This document shows positions 6,744-13,766 of a stretch of 14,336 nucleotides of DNA, in pieces. The notes under the pieces were generated by a model. It searched no databases. It saw nothing but the letters and a program-made list of their open reading frames with translations, and had not been told where the DNA came from. This stretch comes from Candidatus Dojkabacteria bacterium UBA3081 (lineage in GTDB: Bacteria; Patescibacteriota; Dojkabacteria; SC72), in contig DFBL01000043.1 of the NCBI GenBank assembly GCA_002366615.1, positions 3,499 to 17,834 on the forward strand. Direction: 5' to 3'. Every line of letters starts with the position of its first letter. The stretch's first letter is position 1. A program made the translations under genes and the position numbers.

Positions 6744-9700
6744 TTATTTTTTCCAGGAGATGTAGAAATGTTGATCAGAAGAAAGCTCAAATCTTTTGTT
6801 TAGATTGTTTTCTATTCTAGTTAATCCCTCGCTATTTTCGATTGTCCAATCTTCAGGATATATTACTGATAGATTGTATGCATCTTTCTTACTCCCAGGC
6901 TGTTTGTATATATTAAGATCTAGTTCATATCTAGTATCACTTTCTCTTAAGAAAAAGTCTGGTCCAAAATCTTGTGCTTGGATTTGATACTTAATCTCGA
7001 AAGTACTTGTTGTTTTGATAGGGATATTAAACCACCCCCCAGCTACCTTGTAACCAGATTCCTCATATATATCGTATCTGTTATCCTCTAAACCCTTTAT
7101 TCCAGTTATTTTAGAACTGTATGGGAGAAATACTCTAATATAATTAATATACTCTCCTTGGGGGTATTCTTCCTTCGTAGAGCTATTCTCAATCGCTATT
7201 TGATAGGTATACGAGATGGTTTCGACATCTTCAATATTTACAGTTAATGTATGATTCTTTTTGATATATAGGTTCGCTTTATTTGCTCCCCAATTCCAGT
7301 CAATATTTATAGGGGTAGTTAAAAATTCTGAATCTAAATTCCCATCCCATTCTTGAGAGTCTGCATATGCTTGGGCATTAGAGTTTTTGAAGGTTACTTG
7401 TATATGTTTCTCCTCTAGAGATTGTGCTAAGACATCGGATATTGATTTGTAATCTTCAAAGTTAGAAGAGAACAGTTTTGTAGTAACTGAATCAAACAGA
7501 TCTGTAAGAAAAATAGATTTACGAGATGAATTTGGGCCATCTGGAGTACCACCTTCAAAGATTTTAGGATACAGATTCTCAGAGGTAACTAGTTCTGATT
7601 CCCCAGGGACCTCTATCCCATTCCACTGTCCTAAAAGTCTTTGTAAAGCAGTTAAATCAATGGTGATTATCCCATCCAACTTATCTCCTTTTCCTAAGTC
7701 ATATATGAATTGCTCAGAACTTAGTAAGACATTTTGTAGATTAGGATCCCAGTTCACTAAAGGAAAGGAGTATCTTGTATCTTGAAAGGCTCTTACCATA
7801 GAGCTAGGAGTTCTGTAACTGTTTCCTCCCAGGGAAAGGATAGCTTGTGCACTGGATATATCATCTATATACAATTCTACGATTTGTCCACCCTCAATCC
7901 CCACTAAGGCGTAACTTGTAATCCAGCCACCTGTTCCTCTTAACTCTGCGTCATCTTGAAGGAGTATTAGGTATCTTTTCTGTTCATCTAAACCAAGGAT
8001 ATCTGGTAGGAAATCTAATATTTGCTCAAGAGGGCCCACTAAAGTATCAATATTGCTGATAATATCCTTGTATTCAAATACAAAATCCTTAAGAAAGGGA
8101 GGGATCTTTCTTGTATCAACGGAGTTAACAAGGCTTTGTGCTAAAGACATTTTATATACACCCTCTGTAATAAGATGTTTATTCTCATTCATCGATTCTA
8201 GGTACTGTGTATACTCTTTTTTCTCTACTACTTCTTCATTCCCAAATTCTATAGAAGGCTCAAAATCCTTTATATACTCCCCAAGAGGAAGAAGACCTAG
8301 ATTTAAGTAAGTAATGCTTTCAGAAGCATATTTTGTACCCTGTACAATCTTATCTAAATTCCTGTACTCATCCTCTAAATTTAAAAGATTAAAACCCCAA
8401 TACAATCTATTTAAACTACTATCTACTCTATCAATATTGTATGAAATTCTCTCAGAAGAGTTCTCTATTCTATTGAAATCTAAAGTAGAAATACCCTCAG
8501 AAAGTTTTTCTCCTTCTTTGTACACTATGAAACTACCGAGAGAAATTCCAACGATGGGTGCTATTACAAAATATACAAAGAGAAAAGAGAGTACTATTAA
8601 CAGAAAACTTGTGAATATTTTAATGTAGTTAATCTCTTTAAAAAGCTCTTTAGGCTTAGATATTTTCCTAAAAGGTTTTAATATGGAAGATACAAAAACC
8701 CCTAGCTTAGTTTTTGATTTTTGGGATATATCTTCAGAGCTTTTCGTCTTTCCCTCTGTCTTATCTAATGTCCACTTCTTGTCAGACATTTCATAGTAGG
8801 AGCTTACCTGATCGATGGCGCTTTCTTCTAAAGATATATTCTGTTTCCATCCAAACTGTGTAGCATTTGGAGCTGGTACGTACAGGTCTTGTAAGAGAGT
8901 ATTACTGTTTTCTTTTTCAACGAACTTAATTGCTTTAGCTTCTACATCTATTTCTAATAGCTTGTATGCCAAAGAAAGTGTAGAATATTCATTCTTGTTA
9001 CACAAAGATATTACCTCTCCTTTTGTATCATTTGAAAATGTAAGCTTGAGTATTCCATATACAGCATCACTTTCATGAATTAGGTTGTGGATTTCTAATC
9101 CCTCTCCCTCTATCTCTATTTGATGTTTCTGGGTAGCATCTACAAAAAGTTTATCTAATACGTTATCTGCGATTTTGTCGATTCCCTTTCCAACCAATGT
9201 TCCTAGTCTAACAATTCTGAGATTAGCTTTTGTTTTATCTACAAATTCAGCAGCATAGTTTTCTCCATATCGTTGTAATTCTAAGGGTGTATACGGTTTA
9301 GTTTTACCATCCTGTTGTTGATTATTTATTATATTAGAAAGCTCTCGATTGAGCTTTAAAGAAGTAATTAGAGATATTTTTGCTTTGTACTTATTCGCAA
9401 CATTTAAACTGCTGTTTAAGTAATCTGTTTCAGAGAGAAAATCCTTACTATCAATCTTCTTATTCCCCTCAAGCTTTTGTCCAAGCATGTAGTAGAGATA
9501 GTCTATTCTAGCGACCTTTTCATAGAAAGATTTCAGACCTTTGAAGTCGATAAAGCTTACTTTCCCAGTCTTTTTTAATTCATTGAAATACTTCTTTGAG
9601 TTGTTAGTATATTTATCGATAATAACTACATGACTGCCCTGCTCAAGAAGGGTTTTGGCAAGTAAATATGATAGATAGTTGCCTCCATGAACAATAACTG

Positions 9701-9746
9701 AAACTGGAACCTGACCTTTAATTTTAGTTAAATCTTGTTTACTCAT
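6744..9746 (-). CDS. Degenerate SDR domain fused through a membrane helix to DUF4012
   Basis: A 1000-residue membrane protein. Residues 15-45 form a Rossmann beta-alpha-beta unit (VIVHGGNYLSYLLAKTLLEQ) like an extended SDR/NDP-sugar epimerase, but the glycine-rich loop is shortened. The catalytic YxxxK position reads YGENY at about 160-164, so the Lys is missing. The epimerase-like fold runs to about 310, followed by a Lys/Ser-rich linker, one membrane helix at about 378-403 and a large outer part. That part contains the DUF4012 signature LLQDDAELRGTGGWITSY (about 595-612) and a beta-rich C-terminus. Predicted topology is SDR inside, DUF4012 outside. ATG 9746 overlaps the stop of the PEGA gene (ATGAGTAA), indicating coupling. 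A TTG at 9764 would add six residues. DUF4012 has no known activity; the SDR part is probably a binding or scaffold domain, which is inference. Confidence 0.88.
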   Translation of the reverse strand: MSKQDLTKIKGQVPVSVIVHGGNYLSYLLAKTLLEQGSHVVIIDKYTNNSKKYFNELKKTGKVSFIDFKGLKSFYEKVARIDYLYYMLGQKLEGNKKIDSKDFLSETDYLNSSLNVANKYKAKISLITSLKLNRELSNIINNQQQDGKTKPYTPLELQRYGENYAAEFVDKTKANLRIVRLGTLVGKGIDKIADNVLDKLFVDATQKHQIEIEGEGLEIHNLIHESDAVYGILKLTFSNDTKGEVISLCNKNEYSTLSLAYKLLEIDVEAKAIKFVEKENSNTLLQDLYVPAPNATQFGWKQNISLEESAIDQVSSYYEMSDKKWTLDKTEGKTKSSEDISQKSKTKLGVFVSSILKPFRKISKPKELFKEINYIKIFTSFLLIVLSFLFVYFVIAPIVGISLGSFIVYKEGEKLSEGISTLDFNRIENSSERISYNIDRVDSSLNRLYWGFNLLNLEDEYRNLDKIVQGTKYASESITYLNLGLLPLGEYIKDFEPSIEFGNEEVVEKKEYTQYLESMNENKHLITEGVYKMSLAQSLVNSVDTRKIPPFLKDFVFEYKDIISNIDTLVGPLEQILDFLPDILGLDEQKRYLILLQDDAELRGTGGWITSYALVGIEGGQIVELYIDDISSAQAILSLGGNSYRTPSSMVRAFQDTRYSFPLVNWDPNLQNVLLSSEQFIYDLGKGDKLDGIITIDLTALQRLLGQWNGIEVPGESELVTSENLYPKIFEGGTPDGPNSSRKSIFLTDLFDSVTTKLFSSNFEDYKSISDVLAQSLEEKHIQVTFKNSNAQAYADSQEWDGNLDSEFLTTPINIDWNWGANKANLYIKKNHTLTVNIEDVETISYTYQIAIENSSTKEEYPQGEYINYIRVFLPYSSKITGIKGLEDNRYDIYEESGYKVAGGWFNIPIKTTSTFEIKYQIQAQDFGPDFFLRESDTRYELDLNIYKQPGSKKDAYNLSVIYPEDWTIENSEGLTRIENNLNKRFELSSDQHFYISWKK

Positions 9747-10389
9747 CGTTTTGTACACTTTCAAAAGTTACTGGAACAGGGAATTGGTATCCTTTAATAT
9801 TTAGTATATACCCTTCTTCTACAAGGACAGGGAAAGTGAGATCTTCATAGTCTTTTTTGGTCATAGAGATAGTATATTCACCTTTTGTTAATTCAAGATT
9901 AGTAATTGGAGCAATATCGAGATATTCATTGTCTAAATATATCTTTGCACCATTAGCATTAGAGGTAACCATTATCTGACCACTACCAGAGCTAATGGTA
10001 TTGTCCTGTGTATAGTAGAGAAGAAAACCATGTAGGTTGTTATCCGGTCCTATCTCAATATTAATTCTGGAGGTTGTATTTTTTGTTAATTCGAGAGGAA
10101 AAGAATGGCTTTTGTAAAACCCTTCCTCTTGTGCTGTTCTAGTTAGTTCTACATCATATTCACCCGCAAAAAGATTCTGAATAGTGGCTGGAGTTTCTCC
10201 ATACTCTTTTTCATTAAGCTTTACAGTTGCTTTTCCATTTGGAGTAGTTATTTCTAAAGAGGTGTTTTCATAGAAACCTTTTAGTATTGGTAGATTCCTA
10301 ACTATATTATCTAACGGTACAAAAAAGAGAAAGAGAGATAGAGCTATTATTAAGGCAAAAATTATTAAGGGAGATTTCCATTTTTTCAT
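9739..10389 (-). CDS. PEGA-domain surface protein with N-terminal membrane anchor
   Basis: A 216-residue protein with a single N-terminal helix (about 7-25, signal anchor or signal peptide) and two PEGA-like beta domains. The first is at about 44-84 (SLEITTPNGKATVKLNEKEY, then TPATIQNLFAGEYDVEL). The second, at about 138-205, is more typical (ITVTS-like start, GAKIYLDNEY, APITNLELTKGEYTISMTKKDY). PEGA domains are small extracytoplasmic beta sandwiches common in surface proteins, often taken to bind the envelope; no catalytic residues are expected. It is first in a two-gene operon with the SDR-DUF4012 gene, overlapping it by 8 bases, so the two products probably act together at the cell surface. 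It has its own strong promoter and looks leaderless. Confidence 0.85.
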   Translation of the reverse strand: MKKWKSPLIIFALIIALSLFLFFVPLDNIVRNLPILKGFYENTSLEITTPNGKATVKLNEKEYGETPATIQNLFAGEYDVELTRTAQEEGFYKSHSFPLELTKNTTSRINIEIGPDNNLHGFLLYYTQDNTISSGSGQIMVTSNANGAKIYLDNEYLDIAPITNLELTKGEYTISMTKKDYEDLTFPVLVEEGYILNIKGYQFPVPVTFESVQNDE

Positions 10390-10395
10390 ATATTC

Positions 10396-10424
10396 ATTAT
10401 ATTCAAGCTACTACTATTTGTCTA
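10396..10424 (-). promoter_or_regulatory. Promoter of the PEGA/DUF4012 operon, leaderless
   Basis: On the minus strand, TAGACA (10424-10419, five of six to TTGACA) and a perfect TATAAT (10401-10396) are separated by 17 bp. The -10 ends 6 nt before the ATG at 10389. This is the best complete sigma-70 promoter in the window, and it leaves no room for a leader or SD site. Confidence 0.75.
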
Positions 10425-10431
10425 CAAAGGA

Positions 10432-11640
10432 TTAATATGAGTACTTAGATTCTGGAGACTCTTTCTGTTTCTCATCCTTTTTTGAGGCTTTGTAATTGAT
10501 GTAAACAACAAACCCTATCGCCAAAGATAGGCCAAAAATTAATGCGAAGTATCGTAATGCTCCTGTTGAAAGTATTGCAAACGAACCTATTAACAGGGAT
10601 ATTGAAGTCTCTATCAAAAGGATATGAACATTACTTAAATTTAGTTTAAGGAGTTTGTGATGTAGATGAGAAGTATCATTTATTTTCATTAGTTCGGGAA
10701 GTGTTTTAGGTTTGTACTTTAAATATCTGTAAATGATTACATAGACAAAGTCTATAAGGGGGAGAGCAAGGAGCATAATGGTGGTTGAGAACTTAACACC
10801 ACTAGTAAGAGCTAGAATACTAATTAGAAAACCATATATTGATTTACCACTTGAACCAGACATAATTTTTGGTGGAGGGAATGCGAAGTAAACAAGAGAG
10901 AGTAAAGAGCCTGCAATTAATATACTTAAGGATGAGGAGAAGAGAGAAAGAGATCTCAGTCCTACTACAAAGAGAAGGAGGAAGATGGTTAAGGAGTATG
11001 ATTCTACAAGTCCAGGAGAGCCTCCCACCCACTTCACAGAGTTAATGCACAGAAGTATCCATATCATTAATATTAAATCCCCTGGAAAGACTATAGAGAT
11101 TGGGAGAGAGAGAATTGAAGAAGACCATCTTAATGTTGTTAGATTAAGAAAATCATTCGCAAAGAAACTAATATTTGATAGATCAATAATGGAGATTGCT
11201 ATTACTAGAGCTGCTAATGCTTGATATGTTAATTGCTTTTTCGAAGAGAGATTAAACACATCATCCAAAGTTGACCCTATTAGAAGGATTAGGATTGCTA
11301 TTAGTATTGGTATAGTGAAGGCATCCAATCTAAAGAATAGTAAAATTCCAACAAGAACAGGGATAGTTATTGCAAGACCACCTAAAGCTGGAGTTTCTAT
11401 TGTATGTACAGCTTTCTGGGGATTATCATAATCTTTGCCTCTTCTTCTATCTTTTGGTTTGTATGTAATCCCGTATTTTGTTGCTAGCCTACCAATAAAG
11501 GGGAGTAAAAGTAAGGAAAAAAGAAAGCCGACAAGAAATAGGGGCCAGAAATTAAAATATTTATCATATGCTTGGGATATACTCAAGCTATTAATCTTAA
11601 GAATTCGCTCTAAAAACTTTGTTGGTATAGATATGTCCAT
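10432..11640 (-). CDS. MraY/WecA-family membrane protein lacking key catalytic aspartates
   Basis: A 402-residue polytopic membrane protein of the polyprenyl-phosphate sugar-1-phosphate transferase family (MraY, WecA, TagO). Family landmarks include PALGGLAI at about 84-91, the first Asp pair GSTLDD (126-127), the KQLTYQ segment, PLID (Asp297) and the WecA-type HLHHKLL motif (325-331). Two catalytic loops are altered. The NxxxxxDGxDG segment reads NSVKWVGGSPG (200-210), with both Asp lost. The (M)GDTGS segment, whose Asp binds Mg2+ in MraY, reads SGSSGK (261-266). Active enzymes join UDP-linked sugars to undecaprenyl phosphate; this protein probably does not, although lipid or nucleotide-sugar binding may remain. 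Its start lies 2 nt after the stop of the upstream membrane protein gene, with no SD site, so coupling is likely. Fold assignment is sure; inactivity is inferred. Confidence 0.87.
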   Translation of the reverse strand: MDISIPTKFLERILKINSLSISQAYDKYFNFWPLFLVGFLFSLLLLPFIGRLATKYGITYKPKDRRRGKDYDNPQKAVHTIETPALGGLAITIPVLVGILLFFRLDAFTIPILIAILILLIGSTLDDVFNLSSKKQLTYQALAALVIAISIIDLSNISFFANDFLNLTTLRWSSSILSLPISIVFPGDLILMIWILLCINSVKWVGGSPGLVESYSLTIFLLLFVVGLRSLSLFSSSLSILIAGSLLSLVYFAFPPPKIMSGSSGKSIYGFLISILALTSGVKFSTTIMLLALPLIDFVYVIIYRYLKYKPKTLPELMKINDTSHLHHKLLKLNLSNVHILLIETSISLLIGSFAILSTGALRYFALIFGLSLAIGFVVYINYKASKKDEKQKESPESKYSY

Positions 11641-11642
11641 AT

Positions 11643-12092
11643 TTAAAATATTAAAAATAATTTGAGAAACATAAAACAGAAAGACATATTAGTTAATAAC
11701 ATTATAAGCAGTAATACTTTAGCTAAATCTCTCTCTTTATGATAGAACCTATTAGATAGGACAATAGAACCCAGAAGGGTAACTATTCCTAACAGGGGAA
11801 AGAGATAGATATATTCATTACTAGAAAGTCTTTTAATAGGGTTTGTATAGTAGTTTAAAATAGGAATTTTTGAAGGAATTGCTCCACTAGTCTCAATAGT
11901 AAATATCTCTGTAATAATGAAAGTAAGAGATATAATTATTGAAAACCAGGTAAAAGGATCTTTAATAAATTTCTTTGTTTCAAGACCAGCTAACCATAAT
12001 TCATACTGATCTTTATATTTGTAGTAAACATTCTTTGGAGTATTTCTAAGACCAAAATCTAATTGTTTCTCCTTCTCCTTTTTCTTTTTCAT
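11643..12092 (-). CDS. Three-helix membrane protein of unknown function
   Basis: Not recognised. The 149-residue protein starts with a very basic, Lys-rich cytoplasmic segment, followed by a Tyr-rich stretch. It has three predicted membrane helices at about 47-67, 94-114 and 124-149, ending at the last residue. There are no Cys pairs or obvious catalytic motifs. The start is well supported because TGATATAAT ends exactly 7 nt upstream of the ATG. It is co-oriented with, and 2 nt upstream of, the degenerate MraY/WecA-family gene, so the two form an operon. It might be a membrane partner of that protein, which rests only on gene order. Confidence 0.8.
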   Translation of the reverse strand: MKKKKEKEKQLDFGLRNTPKNVYYKYKDQYELWLAGLETKKFIKDPFTWFSIIISLTFIITEIFTIETSGAIPSKIPILNYYTNPIKRLSSNEYIYLFPLLGIVTLLGSIVLSNRFYHKERDLAKVLLLIMLLTNMSFCFMFLKLFLIF

Positions 12093-12099
12093 TACCCTA

Positions 12100-12108
12100 A
12101 TTATATCA
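12100..12108 (-). promoter_or_regulatory. Extended -10 of the membrane-protein/MraY-like operon, leaderless
   Basis: TGATATAAT on the minus strand ends 7 nt before the ATG at 12092. It lies in the 21-bp gap after rsmA. No good -35 is seen at 17 bp; TTGAAT occurs about 21 bp upstream, which is too far. The element is identical to those of metG and the zinc-ribbon gene. Confidence 0.65.
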
Positions 12109-12113
12109 AAAGA

Positions 12114-12842
12114 TTAGGAGGAATAATTCAATATCTTTTTGTACTCCTCCAAGGAGAGTTGAGATGGCCTCATTGTTTTGAATAAATGGGAGCCTTTCTC
12201 AAACGGTGTATTTCTCAAATTATTGTAGAGATTCTTTCTAGGATGTCTAAAAGAGAGAGTTATTAAAGACTCAATTCTTGCCAATTCTTGGAAAGAGCTT
12301 CTTATAGGAGTAAAGGATATTAAAGAACTTATAACATTGGGTCTGGGTTTAAATGATTCAGGGGATATATCTAATATTTTTTCACAATCTGCATACAAGG
12401 CAGTAATAAGGGATAGCATGGAGTAAGGCTTTCTGTATATATATTTTTCTGCTACCTCTTTTTGTATTATAAAAAAGGATTTATTGTAAAATCTCTCACT
12501 AGAAATAATTTTGTAAATGATTGGTTTGGAAACATTGTAAGGAAGAGAACCAAAATACATCCATTTATCTTCTTTTAGGGAGTTTAGGTTGAATTGTAAA
12601 AAGTCCCCAGGTATTACTTTTGTAGAAGGAAATTTAAGGGATAACTCTTTAGCAAGAGCATCATCTTTTTCAATTAAAAGAATATTTTGGAAGTGAGTTA
12701 TTAGCATTTGAGTAAAAAAACCTGTTCCTGGACCTATTTCAATTAGAAAATCACTTCTACTTTCGACAACCTTGTTTACAATATATTCTCCAAGGTTTTT
12801 GTTTATGAAAAAGTTTTGACCAAGGGATCTTTTCTGTTTCAT
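12114..12842 (-). CDS. rsmA: 16S rRNA dimethyladenosine transferase (KsgA/RsmA)
   Basis: Uses SAM to dimethylate the two adjacent adenosines in the 3' hairpin of 16S rRNA (A1518/A1519 in E. coli numbering), a late step in small-subunit assembly. The 242 residues show SLGQNF near the N-terminus, the SAM motif EIGPGTGFFT (35-44), the acidic loop of motif II, GDF of motif III, the catalytic-loop motif IV as SLPYNVSKP, and the KsgA-type C-terminal FRHPRKNLYNNLR (about 198-210). Motif IV is normally NLPY; Asn is replaced by Ser99 here. The protein is somewhat shorter than E. coli KsgA (273). Its ATG directly follows the stop of the upstream methyltransferase gene, indicating coupled translation. 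KsgA is favoured over Erm because of chromosomal housekeeping context and the C-terminal motif. Confidence 0.93.
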   Translation of the reverse strand: MKQKRSLGQNFFINKNLGEYIVNKVVESRSDFLIEIGPGTGFFTQMLITHFQNILLIEKDDALAKELSLKFPSTKVIPGDFLQFNLNSLKEDKWMYFGSLPYNVSKPIIYKIISSERFYNKSFFIIQKEVAEKYIYRKPYSMLSLITALYADCEKILDISPESFKPRPNVISSLISFTPIRSSFQELARIESLITLSFRHPRKNLYNNLRNTPFEKGSHLFKTMRPSQLSLEEYKKILNYSS

Positions 12843-13766
12843 CTATATTCTAAAATCCCAAATATTTTTTTTCTTCTTGAAAGAGAGAGCACACTTTTTA
12901 CATTTTGCAGCAGACCCTTCAATATCTAATTCTTTTTTACATTTTGGACAGACTAATATATCTTCTAGAGAATCTTGTTTTGAGAGGCTAGGTGATTCTT
13001 TTTTTGTTGATTTTAGGAATATACTAGGAGAAAGGGTTAAAAAGGAGATACTGTTTTGTAATATATTTTCCCAAAAGAGCAAAGTATCAACTTTAATGTT
13101 GTTTTTAAGGAAATCTATTCTAAAGAAGGAGCAACCATATTTTTTTAATATTGAGAAACCTGATTTAGAGATGATATTTCTAATTTCTTTAGGATGGTAA
13201 TTTAAGAAAGGAATCTGGATATTCTTTCTGGTCCCTTCATAGTTTTCTTTGTTGGGTTGTTGATATGCCTCTTTAGAAAAAATTGAAAAATCTAATTTAA
13301 CAATAGCTCTTATTACTGCTTTTATATGTAATTTGTTAGCATACTCCTGGATATATATTGCGTTTTTAGAAAGGAGTCTATAGATTTCATTTAGTACCTT
13401 TTTAGGCTCGTTAATATGGTGTAATACTCTTACCATCATACAGCCATCAAACGAATTTCCTTTAAATGGAAGGTAGTAAGCATTTGCTGCTATTAACTGT
13501 ACATTAGGGTATTTCTTTTTAATGTCACTGTAGTTTTTTTGTAGAGTCTTTAGTGAGTAATCAACGATAACTGGATGAGAGAATTTATCATAATATGTAG
13601 GAAGTAATCTACCATAGGAGCCTCCAATATCTAAAAACCAATTACCTTTCTCTTTGGAAAGCAACTTTTCTAGTAGGATTACCTCTGATTTATGTTCATA
13701 CTCTCTTTTTTCCCAGTATGTACTGTAATCATAGTTTATTGTGTCATAGTCTGCTATTTTCTTCAT
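12843..13766 (-). CDS. SAM-dependent methyltransferase with C-terminal Trm112-like zinc ribbon
   Basis: The 307 residues begin with a class I methyltransferase domain of the UbiE/Methyltransf_11 type. Motif I is FLDIGGSYGRLLP (44-56), an acidic post-motif region follows (VIVDYS), then an ANAYYLPF segment and the post-motif MVRVLHHI (111-118). The C-terminal about 40 residues form a separate zinc ribbon with CPKC (273-276) and CKKC (289-292) followed by an ALSF...IWDFRI strand. This resembles the Trm112/YcaR family, small proteins that activate tRNA, rRNA and release-factor methyltransferases in trans. The substrate is unknown; a small molecule, lipid or RNA is possible. The start overlaps the dnaG end by 23 bp, and its stop abuts the rsmA start, so it is the middle gene of a three-gene operon. 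Confidence 0.85.
   Translation of the reverse strand: MKKIADYDTINYDYSTYWEKREYEHKSEVILLEKLLSKEKGNWFLDIGGSYGRLLPTYYDKFSHPVIVDYSLKTLQKNYSDIKKKYPNVQLIAANAYYLPFKGNSFDGCMMVRVLHHINEPKKVLNEIYRLLSKNAIYIQEYANKLHIKAVIRAIVKLDFSIFSKEAYQQPNKENYEGTRKNIQIPFLNYHPKEIRNIISKSGFSILKKYGCSFFRIDFLKNNIKVDTLLFWENILQNSISFLTLSPSIFLKSTKKESPSLSKQDSLEDILVCPKCKKELDIEGSAAKCKKCALSFKKKKNIWDFRI

Noticed and set aside
9747..9764. TTG start at 9764 for the SDR-DUF4012 gene
   Set aside because: ATG at 9746 forms the common ATGAGTAA overlap with the upstream stop. The TTG adds only six residues with no better SD.
10844..11224. Short frames inside the WecA-like gene
   Set aside because: They are out-of-frame shadows of a membrane protein whose own frame is continuous and motif-bearing.
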